DNA of 64,000 bases, taken from assembly GCF_001684955.1 (NCBI RefSeq), contig NZ_MAYF01000301.1:1-64000 (forward strand). Reading direction: 5' to 3'. The translations under genes were made by a program, and so were the position numbers. Shown here in pieces: positions 26,450 through 35,534 of this stretch. Below the pieces are notes generated by a model. It searched no databases. It was not told the DNA's origin and saw only the letters and a list, made by a program, of their open reading frames with translations. The number at the start of each line of letters is the position of its first letter. The first letter of the stretch is position 1. The stretch is from Chryseobacterium contaminans (GTDB taxonomy: Bacteria > Bacteroidota > Bacteroidia > Flavobacteriales > Weeksellaceae).

Positions 26450-29362
26450 TTAGTATCCGAAAATCTCTTCAAGAGACACCTCTTGGAATGTTCCCATTTT
26501 ATTGATAGATTCCATATTCAGGTTTTCTTTCTTACCGATAATTGCGGTGTTGTATTGTACAGGTTTCACTTCTGTATTATAGAATCCTGTTAGCTGAGGC
26601 AGTGTTAATCCCTGAATTTCAGCATAAGTATCTTTTCTAAGGTCATAATCAACCCCTAATTTTTTAAGTGCTAACTGACTGAAGAAAATATTTGTTCTGT
26701 TAATTCTGTTGGAAGCAATCTGTTTTAATGCTGAACCTCTTGCATTTTCAAACTGTGTTGGAATTTGCGGTAACTCAACCATTAGTTCGCTCATTGCATT
26801 TACAGCTAATGGAAGTTTATTCGCCTGTGTTCCGATATAATTCGTGATATAGTTCGCATGTCCTTTCTCTGAAGCATTTGCATAAGAAACATATGCAGAA
26901 TAAGCCAGGGACTTACTTTCTCTGATCTCCTGGAAAACAATAGAAGATAATCCTCTTCCAAAGTACTCATTGAAAACATTAGCCTTTCCGAAGTTGCTTA
27001 GGTTTACAGGACTTCCTTTCGCTACTTTAGCCATTTCCATCTGTACCATGTCATAATTTGTGAAATAGACTTTTCCTGTTGTTGCAGGCTCTGCATACTC
27101 TTTAGCTTTTGCAGGCTGCAGACTTGCATTCACAATATAAGGCTGTACTGCTTTCTCCATTCCTGCCTTATCCTGTCCGTAAAGAAGAACTTCGTATGGA
27201 TACTGGTTCAGTGTTTTGATTTTCTTCACTAACTCTACAGCGTCAATGCTTTCAAGGCGGGCTTTAGAAATCACATCCGTCATTCTTGAATCTTTTCCAT
27301 ACTTTGCATAGTTGGAAAGGGCTCCCATAATTCTCACTTTATCTTTCTTAGCAGCTTCTCTGGCTTCAAGAATAGTTTTCACTGTTTGGCTGTAAACAGC
27401 TTTATCTGCCTTTACATTCGTCATCCAATGATTCATCAGTTCTACCCCTTTCTTCATATTGCCTTCAAGCCCTGATAAAGTAACCGTAGTTTGGTCATTA
27501 GATGTTCTGAAACTATAAGTAATTCCTAACTTATAAAACTCTTCTTTCAGCTGCTCCGGAGTATATTTATCGGTCCCCAGATATTCAAAAAAAGTTCCTG
27601 CTAATGAAAGTTCCTTATCATTGTCTGTTCCGAAAGGGAAAACATAGCTTACCTGGGCAATTTCATTGTATTTATTCTTTACGAAACTTACCGTCTTGTC
27701 TTTTACCTTTGAAGTCTGAATTGCTGTTTTATAATCGATAAATTCAGGCTTAATTTCTGCAACCTTGGTATTTAAAATATCTTTAAGGAAAGGTGATTGC
27801 GCTTCCCTGTTCAGTTTAATTGGGGTAATTCCTGGGTTTTCTACTCGAACAAGCTTATCATTCACTCCTTTTTCTTTGTAAACTACGACATAGTTATCTT
27901 TAAAGAAATCATTCGCAAACTTTACTACATCAGCCTTAGTGATCTTTTCATACTGATTGATCTCATCCAGCTCCTGCTCCCACGTTCTTCCTTTGATATA
28001 GGAATCATAAAGTTCTGTTGCCAAGCCATCCGCAGTTTCCAACCCTTTCATGCGCTGAACCTTTTTATCATTGACGATAGCTTTCAGCATCCAATCAGGG
28101 AATTGTCCTTTTTTAACTAAATCAAGCTGATCTAACAATAGTTTCTTAGCTTCATCAAAACTTTGTCCGTCCTTAGGAGTTACCACTAATGCAAATGTTC
28201 CATACATTTTGAATGGTGATTCATAAGCTCCTGCTCCTAATGTTTTCTGCTTTTGATTGATATTAAGGTCAATTAATCCAGCATCTCCTCTGTTGCTTAA
28301 AATCTCAGCAACAACATCTGCTAACCTCGCCTCCTGAGTTCCGTAAGAATCAGTTCTCCACGCCATAGTCATTCTTGGAGTAGACGGACTTTTTACCGTT
28401 CTGGAAACAATCTGAGTCATCGGCTCTTCTGTTACCATCTTTTTCATCGGCAGTTCCTTGTACTTAAATGCTCCGAAATATTGATCAACTAATTTTATAG
28501 TTTTATCAAAATCAAGGTCTCCAACCAATACAACCGCCATGTTATTTGGAACATAATACGTATCAAAATACTTATGAATTGCTACCATTGAAGGGCTCTT
28601 CAGGTGTTCAGAAGTACCGATAGTCGTTTGCTGTCCGTTCGGGTGTTTTGGGAAAAGTGCTTCCATCAAAGCATAGTTTACCAAACGTCCGTCATTATCC
28701 TGTGCTCTGTTATACTCTTCATACACTGCTTCCAGTTCTGTATGGAAAAGACGAAGAACCAGCTCTGAAAAACGTTCCTTTTCAACTCTTAACCATTTTT
28801 CAAGTTCATTGGATGGAATATTGTTTTTGTAAACCGTTTCATCCAACCAGGTATGAGCATTGGTTCCGGTAGCTCCCAGTGAAGAAATTGCTTTATCATA
28901 TTCATTGGCAATAGCATATTTTGATGCTTCCTGAGAAACCTCATCAATCTTTTTGTACAGTTCTTTCTTCTTTGCAGGATCTTTTTCTGCCTTATGCTGC
29001 TCATAAAGATCGGAAATCTGTTGTAGCAAAGCTTTTTCCTTTGCCCAATCCTGAGTTCCAAGTTTTGAAGTTCCTTTGAAAACCATATGCTCTAAGTAAT
29101 GAGCCAATCCGGTATTATCACTCGGGTCATTATTTGATCCTGTTCTTACCGGAATATAAGTCTGGATTCTCGGGGCATCTTCGTTTTTAGCAAGATAAAC
29201 CTTTAATCCGTTTTTCAGGGTATACACTCTTACCCCAGCCTGGTCATTTTTTACAGTTTCATACGTATACCCTTGGGCATCAGTTAGTTTTTGAGTATCG
29301 AATTTCTGAGCCATAGCACTAAGCATGCAGAAAAGCGAAACAGAAATAAAAAATTTCTTCAT
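26450..29362 (-). CDS. M16 family zinc metallopeptidase, secreted or periplasmic
   Basis: 970 aa. A signal peptide covers residues 1-18 (KKFFISVSLFCMLSAMAQ). The inverted zinc motif HxxEH is intact at 88-92 (HYLEHMVFKGTS), and the downstream glutamate is in ELEAVYEEYNRAQ. Two homologous halves of about 450 residues are joined by a linker, as in insulinase/pitrilysin-type peptidases; the second half lacks the zinc motif as usual. It would degrade peptides in the periplasm. The gene stands alone, convergent with the dar operon and divergent from the polyene operon, and so splits the flexirubin genes in two. I see no evidence that it takes part in pigment synthesis. Confidence 0.92.
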   Translation of the reverse strand: MKKFFISVSLFCMLSAMAQKFDTQKLTDAQGYTYETVKNDQAGVRVYTLKNGLKVYLAKNEDAPRIQTYIPVRTGSNNDPSDNTGLAHYLEHMVFKGTSKLGTQDWAKEKALLQQISDLYEQHKAEKDPAKKKELYKKIDEVSQEASKYAIANEYDKAISSLGATGTNAHTWLDETVYKNNIPSNELEKWLRVEKERFSELVLRLFHTELEAVYEEYNRAQDNDGRLVNYALMEALFPKHPNGQQTTIGTSEHLKSPSMVAIHKYFDTYYVPNNMAVVLVGDLDFDKTIKLVDQYFGAFKYKELPMKKMVTEEPMTQIVSRTVKSPSTPRMTMAWRTDSYGTQEARLADVVAEILSNRGDAGLIDLNINQKQKTLGAGAYESPFKMYGTFALVVTPKDGQSFDEAKKLLLDQLDLVKKGQFPDWMLKAIVNDKKVQRMKGLETADGLATELYDSYIKGRTWEQELDEINQYEKITKADVVKFANDFFKDNYVVVYKEKGVNDKLVRVENPGITPIKLNREAQSPFLKDILNTKVAEIKPEFIDYKTAIQTSKVKDKTVSFVKNKYNEIAQVSYVFPFGTDNDKELSLAGTFFEYLGTDKYTPEQLKEEFYKLGITYSFRTSNDQTTVTLSGLEGNMKKGVELMNHWMTNVKADKAVYSQTVKTILEAREAAKKDKVRIMGALSNYAKYGKDSRMTDVISKARLESIDAVELVKKIKTLNQYPYEVLLYGQDKAGMEKAVQPYIVNASLQPAKAKEYAEPATTGKVYFTNYDMVQMEMAKVAKGSPVNLSNFGKANVFNEYFGRGLSSIVFQEIRESKSLAYSAYVSYANASEKGHANYITNYIGTQANKLPLAVNAMSELMVELPQIPTQFENARGSALKQIASNRINRTNIFFSQLALKKLGVDYDLRKDTYAEIQGLTLPQLTGFYNTEVKPVQYNTAIIGKKENLNMESINKMGTFQEVSLEEIFGY

Positions 29363-29624
29363 AGTGGTTGTTTAATTTTATATTCAAATTTCTAATCCAT
29401 TAGTCTTATGACAGGAGGCACTTGTTACAGCGTCCCTCAATATAAACATACATCATAAGTATTAACAGTATTTCTTAAGATTTCATTACCCCTAAATAGT
29501 TAAACATCTCCGGATAAAAACAGAAGAAAACATAAAATCTCTTCCCACCGATAAGCTTAGGAAGAAAATACAAAAACCATTTTCCCTCTTATTAAAACGG
29601 AGAAAGACAATGGCCCGCTTTATC

Positions 29625-29649
29625 ATCAGATTTTGACTAAAAATCTGAT
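29625..29649. promoter_or_regulatory. Perfect inverted repeat, candidate operator of the polyene operon
   Basis: ATCAGATTTT-GACTA-AAAATCTGAT: two perfect 10-bp arms around 5 bp. A further half-site ATCAGATTT lies at 29678-29686. No T-run follows, so it does not look like a terminator. It is probably a binding site for a dimeric regulator (inference). Confidence 0.5.
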
Positions 29650-29683
29650 ACAGCCTTTATTTTAGAACGATTTCCTCATCAGA

Positions 29684-29714
29684 TTTGGCATAATTTTCAT
29701 ATTATGTATTTTCA
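29684..29714 (+). promoter_or_regulatory. Possible promoter of the polyene operon
   Basis: TTTG at 29684-29687 and TATTTTCA at 29707-29714 with 19 bp between; the second matches TANNTTTG at six of eight positions. The first gene begins 83 bp downstream. The -33 element overlaps an ATCAGATTT half-site, which would allow repression. Confidence 0.4.
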
Positions 29715-29796
29715 CTATTTTAGCCAACTGATTAAAAAAATCCAGAACAGATAAAATAAAGTTTATCCGGAATCTAAAAAATTAAACATTATTCAG

Positions 29797-30201
29797 ATGA
29801 AAAAACAAGACCTGCCTCAAGACGAAAGTAATCTGAAATCCGCCAACATGACAGAAGTACTGTATGTAACGGATGAAAATGATAATTATACAACAGCCAA
29901 CAGTACAGGCTGGGATGCAAAAAAAGCGGCTTTGGATGAATCCATGGAATTGATTTATGAGAGAATTGAGGAAGCAAAGCAAAACGTTGCCAATAATATC
30001 GTAAGCCCTATCGTTTATTTTATGGAACTGAATAAAATGGACCTGGGAGTACTGTCCTCTTATGTAGGAATGTGGCAATGGAGGGTAAAAAGACATTTTA
30101 AGCCCAAAGTATTTAAAACACTAAGTGAAACTGCACTGAAAAAATATGCCGATGCTTTCGGGATTTCAGTGAATGAACTCAAAAACTTCGACGGGAAATA
30201 A
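29797..30201 (+). CDS. Conserved small protein of the flexirubin cluster, unknown function
   Basis: 134 aa, soluble and highly charged. I recognise no catalytic motif. The C-terminal 45 residues (WQWRVKRHFKPKVFKTL, then LKKYADAFGISVNELKNF) look like a short helix-turn-helix-type unit: the last part reads like the recognition-helix end of an XRE-type domain. The central helix (SMELIYERIEEAKQNVANNIV) is amphipathic. It is first in the large polyene operon, 49 bp before the BtrH-like gene. A regulatory or chaperone-like role is possible but unproven. Confidence 0.65.
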   Translation: MKKQDLPQDESNLKSANMTEVLYVTDENDNYTTANSTGWDAKKAALDESMELIYERIEEAKQNVANNIVSPIVYFMELNKMDLGVLSSYVGMWQWRVKRHFKPKVFKTLSETALKKYADAFGISVNELKNFDGK

Positions 30202-30250
30202 ATAAAGTAAAACACGCTTTATTTACCTATGAAAAAGATATAAACTGCAA

Positions 30251-31246
30251 ATGAAATTAAACTTTGAACACCATCAGACTGCGCATTGCGAAAACGGTGT
30301 TGCTTCTAATCTACTGCTTAACAGAGGACTGAAACTAAGTGAACCTATGATCTTCGGAATCGGTTCAGGATTGTTTTTTGTCTACCTTCCCTTTTTAAAG
30401 GTGAATTTTGCTCCGGGCTTCAGCTATCGTCCGATGCCGGGTGCTATTTTCAGTAAAGCAGCGAAAAGATTAGGAATTAAAATCAAAAGAGAAAAATTCT
30501 CAAATCCTCAAGATGCTCAAAAGGCACTGGAAAGAAATTTAGAACAGAATATCCCTACAGGACTTCAGGTAGGTGTTTTTAACCTCACCTATTTTCCGGA
30601 AGAATATAAATTCCACTTCAATGCCCACAACCTGGTTGTATATGGGAAAGAAGACGGAAAATTCCTCATCAGTGATCCGGTAATGGATTACACCACAACG
30701 CTTACAGAAGCAGAACTGGAAAAAGTAAGATATGCCAAGGGGGCGCTTCCTCCAAAAGGGCATATGTACTATCCAATTTATATTCCGGAAGATATTCACT
30801 TGGAAGAAGCTATAAAAAAAGGGATTAAGGATACCTGCAAAAACATGCTGGCTCCCGTACCGCTTATTGGAGTAAAAGCTATGAGATGGGTTGCTAAAAG
30901 TATCCCGAAATGGGCCGAAAAGAAAGGGACAAAAGTTACCAACCATTATCTGGGACAGCTGATAAGAATGCAGGAAGAAATCGGGACCGGAGGCGGAGGC
31001 TTCAGGTTTATCTATGGAGCATTCCTTCAGGAAGCATCCGTCATTCTTAAAAACGATGAATTAAAAGAGCTTTCAAAGGAAATTACCGCTATTGGTGATC
31101 TTTGGAGAGACTTTGCCGTAGATATTGCGAGAGTTTACAAAAACAGAAATGCTAAAAGCGATATCTACAACACTTTATCAAAAACAATGCTTCATATTGC
31201 AGATTTAGAAGAAGCTTTCTATAAAAAACTGAGAAAAGCAATCTGA
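30251..31246 (+). CDS. BtrH N-terminal domain protein, candidate ACP-dependent acyltransferase
   Basis: 331 aa. The N-terminal half is a BtrH-like, papain/C39-related fold with a recognisable triad: C13 in AHCENGVASN, H126 in NAHNLVVYGKEDG and D142 in ISDPVMDY. The C-terminal half (about 180-331) is helical, of the type that usually follows this domain. BtrH in butirosin synthesis transfers an acyl group from an ACP to an amino sugar. By analogy this protein could move the ACP-bound polyene acyl chain onto the dialkylresorcinol hydroxyl. That is inference. It is 1 bp from the ABC ATPase gene, so the three genes are tightly coupled. Confidence 0.8.
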   Translation: MKLNFEHHQTAHCENGVASNLLLNRGLKLSEPMIFGIGSGLFFVYLPFLKVNFAPGFSYRPMPGAIFSKAAKRLGIKIKREKFSNPQDAQKALERNLEQNIPTGLQVGVFNLTYFPEEYKFHFNAHNLVVYGKEDGKFLISDPVMDYTTTLTEAELEKVRYAKGALPPKGHMYYPIYIPEDIHLEEAIKKGIKDTCKNMLAPVPLIGVKAMRWVAKSIPKWAEKKGTKVTNHYLGQLIRMQEEIGTGGGGFRFIYGAFLQEASVILKNDELKELSKEITAIGDLWRDFAVDIARVYKNRNAKSDIYNTLSKTMLHIADLEEAFYKKLRKAI

Positions 31247-31247
31247 T

Positions 31248-32006
31248 ATGGCAGAGAATATGATTGAGATTAAAAATCTATATAAAAAATACAAAAATTC
31301 TGATGAGTTTTCTGTCAATGATATCTCTTTGAATATTGACAAAAACGAAATCTATGGAATTCTTGGGCCAAACGGAGCAGGAAAAACAACTTTAATTTCC
31401 ATGCTTTCGGGTTTAATTAAACCTACTTCAGGGCAATTTACGATTAACGGATTGTCTCCACAAAAAGACAATTTCAAGATCAGGCAGATTATGGGTATTG
31501 TTCCACAGGAATATGCGCTGTATCCTACCCTTACAGCCAAAGAAAACCTTATGTTCTTCGGAAGTTTATACGGATTGAAGCATAAGCAGCTTATCAGGAC
31601 TATTGATGAATCCCTGGAAATTATGGGTCTTTCAAAATTTGCCAATAAACAGGTAGGACAATTCTCCGGAGGGATGAAACGCCGCTGCAACCTCATCGCC
31701 GGAACGCTTCACAATCCCAAAGTTCTGTTTTTGGATGAGCCAACTGTAGGAGTAGATGTACAATCCAAAAAAGTAATCATAGATTTCCTTTTAGAACTGA
31801 ATAAAAACGGAACGTGCATTATCTATACTTCTCACCACCTTTCTGAAGCGGAAGAATTCTGTACCAAGATTGCGATTATAGACAAAGGAAGAATTCATGC
31901 TGTGGGAACTCCTGAAGAACTGGTTTCTCAGATCGCCCATGCAGAAAACTTAGAAGATGTTTTCATTTCATTAACCGGAAAAGAATTAAGAGATGTTGTT
32001 GTATAA
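31248..32006 (+). CDS. ABC transporter ATP-binding protein
   Basis: 252 aa. Walker A GPNGAGKTT at about 39-47, Q-loop VPQEYALYPT, signature FSGGMKRR at about 138-145, Walker B VLFLDEPTVGVD, and H-loop TSHHLSEAEE. It belongs to the drug/lipid exporter (ABC-2, DrrA-like) group. The stop overlaps the start of the permease gene by 14 nt, so they are translated together. In flexirubin clusters this pair is thought to export a pigment precursor or the finished lipid from the inner membrane. Confidence 0.95.
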   Translation: MAENMIEIKNLYKKYKNSDEFSVNDISLNIDKNEIYGILGPNGAGKTTLISMLSGLIKPTSGQFTINGLSPQKDNFKIRQIMGIVPQEYALYPTLTAKENLMFFGSLYGLKHKQLIRTIDESLEIMGLSKFANKQVGQFSGGMKRRCNLIAGTLHNPKVLFLDEPTVGVDVQSKKVIIDFLLELNKNGTCIIYTSHHLSEAEEFCTKIAIIDKGRIHAVGTPEELVSQIAHAENLEDVFISLTGKELRDVVV

Positions 32007-33261
32007 ACTGTGGAGAAGTTTTATTAAGGAAATTCTTCTGCTGAAAAGAGATATCGGAGGAATTGTCATTATTTTCGTAATGCCGTTGCTTTTAATTGTA
32101 ACCATTACCCTGATTCAGGATTCTACCTTTAAAAATCTTGAAGGTTCAAAAATCCCGATCATTTTTATCGATAATGATAAGTCTGAAGTTTCTAAAAATA
32201 TAAAAGGTGAGCTTGAAAACAGCAAGACTTTTCAACTTTTGACCAATTTCAACGAAAAATCAGCACAAGATGCTGTATTTGCAGGAGAATACCAGATGGC
32301 CATCGTGATTCCTGAAAATCTTACAAAAGATTTAAATTCCAATATCGATTCTAAAGTTCAGACAATTGTAAGCTCATTTGGATTGGAAGGTGATTCTGCA
32401 AAAACAAAAATAGCAGCTCCTAAAGCCAAAGCGATTCATTTGTATTTTGACCCGGCTACCAATGCTGGATTCAAAAACTCTGTGATAAATTCCGTGAACA
32501 AAATGGTTTTTGAGATCGAAAATAAAAAGATCTATAAAGCCTTCCAGGATCAGTTGGGAACCGAGGAAAATCTTGAAGAAAATAAAAACCTTATCAGCTT
32601 CAAGGAAATCACCCCGAAAAAAGGGGAAATGGACATTATGCCGAATTCTGTTCAGCACAATGTTCCTGCTTGGACTCTTTTCGCGATTTTTTTCATTGTT
32701 GTCCCTTTATCCATCAATCTTGTCAAAGAAAAAAGCCAGGGAACAAGTGTAAGAGCAAGAATAAGCCCTACTCCTTATTTCGTACATATTTTAGGAAAAA
32801 CATTTACTTATCTTATTATCTGCCTTATTCAGTTTTTATTGATGGTAGCTGTAGGGATTTATCTTTTCCCATACATGGATCTTCCGGCGTTTGATGTATC
32901 CGGAAAAATGGTCCAGCTTGTAACGGTAACCTTATTTGCTGGGTTAGCAGCCATTGGATTTGGAGTATTATTAGGAACTATTGCAGATACACAGGAACAA
33001 TCCGCACCTTTTGGAGCAACATCAGTTGTGGTATTAGCGGCGATCGGAGGAATCTGGGTTCCGGTATTTCTGATGCCTGAATTCATGCAGACCGTAGCCA
33101 AATTTTCCCCTATGAACTGGGGATTGAATGCTTATTATGATATTATTTTAAGAAACAGCGGAATCGGAGGGATTGCCAAAGAACTGGTATTCCTGTTTTT
33201 ATTTTACATTGCCACCGTATCCATCTCTATTTTCTACGAAAGAAAACTTCATAATATTTAA
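31993..33261 (+). CDS. ABC-2 type transporter permease
   Basis: 422 aa. One N-terminal helix (about 22-45) is followed by a large extracytoplasmic domain of about 190 residues, then five or six helices from about 225 to the end, the standard ABC-2 permease layout (YhgE/DrrB-like). A conserved SAPFGATSVVVLAAIGGIWV segment lies in the late membrane region. It overlaps the ATPase gene. Half-transporters of this type dimerise; substrate is unknown but context points to flexirubin or a polyene lipid. An 18-19 bp palindrome follows in the 68-bp gap before the thioesterase gene. Confidence 0.92.
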   Translation: MLLYKLWRSFIKEILLLKRDIGGIVIIFVMPLLLIVTITLIQDSTFKNLEGSKIPIIFIDNDKSEVSKNIKGELENSKTFQLLTNFNEKSAQDAVFAGEYQMAIVIPENLTKDLNSNIDSKVQTIVSSFGLEGDSAKTKIAAPKAKAIHLYFDPATNAGFKNSVINSVNKMVFEIENKKIYKAFQDQLGTEENLEENKNLISFKEITPKKGEMDIMPNSVQHNVPAWTLFAIFFIVVPLSINLVKEKSQGTSVRARISPTPYFVHILGKTFTYLIICLIQFLLMVAVGIYLFPYMDLPAFDVSGKMVQLVTVTLFAGLAAIGFGVLLGTIADTQEQSAPFGATSVVVLAAIGGIWVPVFLMPEFMQTVAKFSPMNWGLNAYYDIILRNSGIGGIAKELVFLFLFYIATVSISIFYERKLHNI

Positions 33262-33280
33262 TCTATTTTATTACTAATAT

Positions 33281-33299
33281 TGTCAGAAAGTTTCTGACA
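33281..33299. promoter_or_regulatory. 19-bp palindrome between permease and thioesterase genes
   Basis: TGTCAGAAA-G-TTTCTGACA, perfect 9-bp arms around one base. It is not followed by a T-run. Size and symmetry fit a TetR-type operator or an internal regulatory site in the operon. No binding protein can be named. Confidence 0.45.
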
Positions 33300-33329
33300 C
33301 CATTAAAACAAAACTCAGGAAGAAAAAAC

Positions 33330-33758
33330 ATGCAGTCTAACGAAAATATATTAACCTGTACTGAAGAAGTAAGAGTACGATTCAATGAGACAGATCCGCT
33401 GGGTATTGTCTGGCATGGCCATTATATCGTTTATTTTGAAGACGGAAGGGAAGCATTCGGACGCCAGCATGGCCTTACTTATCTTGATATTCAGAAAGCT
33501 GGCTATGTAACCCCTATCGTAAAAAGTACCTGCGAACATTTTCTTCCCTTAAAATATGGAGAAACCTTCAGAATTGTGACCACTTTTGTCAATTCTGTTT
33601 CCGCAAAGCTTATTTATAAGTATGAGCTTTTCAATCAGGAAAATCAATTAGTATGCAGTGGAGAAACCATCCAGGTGTTTCTGGACAGCAACGGAAGTTT
33701 ATGCTTATACAATCCGGAGTTTTTTCAAACCTGGAAAGATAAAATGGGATTATCATGA
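33330..33758 (+). CDS. Acyl-ACP/acyl-CoA thioesterase, 4HBT hot-dog family
   Basis: 142 aa. The signature FNETDPLGIVWHGHYIVYFEDGREAF matches the YbgC/4-hydroxybenzoyl-CoA thioesterase motif, including the catalytic Asp (TDPLGIVWH) and the conserved His-Gly-x-Tyr. Such thioesterases release acyl chains from ACP or CoA. In aryl-polyene clusters a homologue accompanies the ketosynthases and could remove mis-primed chains or release the finished polyene acid. It overlaps the next ketosynthase by 4 nt (ATGA), showing coupling. Confidence 0.88.
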   Translation: MQSNENILTCTEEVRVRFNETDPLGIVWHGHYIVYFEDGREAFGRQHGLTYLDIQKAGYVTPIVKSTCEHFLPLKYGETFRIVTTFVNSVSAKLIYKYELFNQENQLVCSGETIQVFLDSNGSLCLYNPEFFQTWKDKMGLS

Positions 33759-34897
33759 AGAAGGAAATTTATATTACAGACTATAACTGCGTAACTCCCC
33801 TCGGTTTTGATGTGGATTCTAACTGGAATGCACTTGTATCCGGACAATCAGGGGTTACTTTACATAAAATTATAGAAAGCCAGGACGCATTCTATGCATC
33901 GGTGATTGATTCTGAAAAGCTGGAGAATGAATTTGGGAGAATTTTCACTCAAAAGACCAATCTGAAATTCACAAGACTGGAAAAAATGCTTCTTTTAAGC
34001 ATGAAACCTTTGATTGAAAAGCATCCTGTAACTGAAGACACAGCTTTCATCCTTTCAACAACAAAAGGAAATATCAGCTTATTAAAAAATCAGGCTGAAT
34101 TACCGGATGGTGTTTATCTATCACAATTAGCACAAAAAATTGCTGATTTTTTCGGATTTAAAACCAAACCTATTGTAGTTTCCAATGCGTGTGTATCAGG
34201 AGTAATGGCTATTGCCGTTGCCAAGAATATGATTCAGGCGGGAAGATATAAAGATGCCTTCGTAATCGCAGGAGATGAAATTACTGAATTTGTGATCTCA
34301 GGATTTAATTCGTTTCAGGCCATTGGATCAGAACCCTGCAAACCTTATGATAAAAACCGGAACGGAATCAATATCGGAGAGGCAGCAGCTGCAGCTTATA
34401 TTACTTCAGAGCCTTCCGAAAACGAGACATTCAGATTTAAAGTCTTAGGAGATTCTGCCATCAACGATGCCAACCATATTTCAGGTCCATCCAGAACAGG
34501 AGACGGTTTATATGGAAGCATCAAAAATGCGATGATGGAAGCCCATGTTTCTTCAGAAGAAATCGATTTTATATCTGCCCACGGAACGGCAACATTATAT
34601 AACGATGAAATGGAAAGCATTGCCTTCAGCAGAATGGAGCTGCAAAATATCCCTCTGAACAGTATGAAGGGCTATTACGGACACTGCTTAGGTGCATCCG
34701 GATTGCTGGAAAGTATCATTTCTATGGAATCTGCTCTTCAAAACACTTTGATCCCATCTAAAAACTTTGAAGAAATGGGAGTGTCTCAACCTTTGAATAT
34801 CATTAAAGAAAACCAACCTGCAAGCATCAGATATATTCTGAAAACGGCTTCTGGTTTTGGTGGGTGTAACGCGGCACTTGTATTGGAAAAATGTTAA
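33755..34897 (+). CDS. Beta-ketoacyl-ACP synthase (FabF/B type), complete triad
   Basis: 380 aa thiolase-fold ketosynthase. The Cys-His-His triad is complete: C146 in [13 protein letters not shown]276 in [11 protein letters not shown] and H310 in [11 protein letters not shown]. Compared with FabF the N-terminal half is shorter and more divergent, as in ketosynthases of aryl-polyene clusters. It presumably extends the ACP-bound polyene chain. The 4-nt overlap with the thioesterase gene and the 1-nt gap to the ketosynthase-like gene downstream suggest that it works with the small Cys-less protein at 34899 as a partner, like a KS/chain-length-factor pair. Confidence 0.9.
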   Translation: MKKEIYITDYNCVTPLGFDVDSNWNALVSGQSGVTLHKIIESQDAFYASVIDSEKLENEFGRIFTQKTNLKFTRLEKMLLLSMKPLIEKHPVTEDTAFILSTTKGNISLLKNQAELPDGVYLSQLAQKIADFFGFKTKPIVVSNACVSGVMAIAVAKNMIQAGRYKDAFVIAGDEITEFVISGFNSFQAIGSEPCKPYDKNRNGINIGEAAAAAYITSEPSENETFRFKVLGDSAINDANHISGPSRTGDGLYGSIKNAMMEAHVSSEEIDFISAHGTATLYNDEMESIAFSRMELQNIPLNSMKGYYGHCLGASGLLESIISMESALQNTLIPSKNFEEMGVSQPLNIIKENQPASIRYILKTASGFGGCNAALVLEKC

Positions 34898-34898
34898 A

Positions 34899-35447
34899 AT
34901 GAATAGGATGAAGAAAATAAGCAGCTGCACCATAGAACATTCAAAAATAACCGTTGACGGAAACCTTATTTTTGAAACCGAAAGCAATACATTTCCGGAA
35001 TTTGCGAAAGAAGCCTATAAAAACCTAGAGCTCAGCTATCCGAAATTTCATAAAATGGACAGTTTAAGTAAACTGGCCTTTCTTGCTGCTGAAATGCTTT
35101 TAAAAGAAGAAGACCAAAGCAGAACAGCATTAGTTTTTGCTAACAAATCATCCAGCCTGGATACTGATTTTAAATACCAGGAAAGCATCAACTCCCATGA
35201 AAACTACTTCCCCAGTCCAGCAGTCTTTGTTTATACCTTACCCAATATCTGTGTGGGAGAAATTAGCATTAAACACAAAATGCAGACAGAGAATGCTTTC
35301 TTCGTTTTGGATGAATTTGATGAAAAATTTTTAAACGATTATGCTGAAAATATCCTTCAATCCGGAAAAGCCGATAAAGTATTGTGTGGCTGGGTTGAAT
35401 TATTTCAGGAAAATTACAAAGCTTTTGTATATTTGCTAACCTTGTAA
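34899..35447 (+). CDS. Truncated ketosynthase-like protein without active-site Cys
   Basis: 182 aa from the ATG at 34899 ([16 protein letters not shown]); an upstream in-frame start inside the previous gene is unlikely. The C-terminal half keeps the outline of a ketosynthase N-terminal domain: [20 protein letters not shown], where KAS enzymes have PxxFxxxxpNxxaG, and [17 protein letters not shown], where they have iksGxadxvlaGGxE. The nucleophile region reads [12 protein letters not shown], with no Cys. It cannot be a ketosynthase by itself and is probably a partner or chain-length factor for the preceding enzyme. Similar short proteins sit at this place in other flexirubin clusters, as far as I recall. 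Confidence 0.7.
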   Translation: MNRMKKISSCTIEHSKITVDGNLIFETESNTFPEFAKEAYKNLELSYPKFHKMDSLSKLAFLAAEMLLKEEDQSRTALVFANKSSSLDTDFKYQESINSHENYFPSPAVFVYTLPNICVGEISIKHKMQTENAFFVLDEFDEKFLNDYAENILQSGKADKVLCGWVELFQENYKAFVYLLTL

Positions 35448-35534
35448 AAATGTAACAATATAACAATGTGGAAATGTAACAATTTTAAATATTGATAAAC
35501 TGGTACATGGATACATTGGTAAATTAATTAAATT
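35448..35534. repeat. Intra-operon inverted-repeat spacer, copy a (AATGTAACAAT family)
   Basis: Left arm AATGTAACAATATAACAATGT and right arm ACATGGATACATTGGTAAATT are imperfect reverse complements, so the spacer could fold into a long hairpin. Related sequence fills the spacers at 35793, 46735 and 48318. It lies between the ketosynthase-like gene and the ACP gene. Confidence 0.65.

Larger units (their letters stand above)
29363..29796. other. Divergent intergenic region with a candidate operator
   Basis: 434 bp between the M16 peptidase and the polyene operon, no gene. It contains a perfect inverted repeat at 29625-29649 and a third half-site at 29678-29686 that overlaps a possible -33 element. 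These are listed separately. Confidence 0.6.

Noticed and set aside
26405..26593. 62-codon open frame overlapping the terminator and 3' end of the M16 peptidase gene
   Set aside because: It lies opposite the peptidase coding sequence and has no recognisable features.
26450..29362. M16 peptidase as a flexirubin biosynthesis gene
   Set aside because: It is on the opposite strand between two operons with its own terminator; the family has no known link to pigment synthesis, so position alone is weak evidence.
29625..29649. Inverted repeat considered as a terminator of the M16 peptidase or polyene operon
   Set aside because: It lies at the 5' side of both genes, has an A+T-rich stem and is not followed by a T-run.
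34857..35447. Upstream start for the Cys-less ketosynthase-like protein
   Set aside because: It would extend 42 bp into the active ketosynthase gene; the ATG at 34899, just after that gene's stop, fits the coupling seen in the operon.
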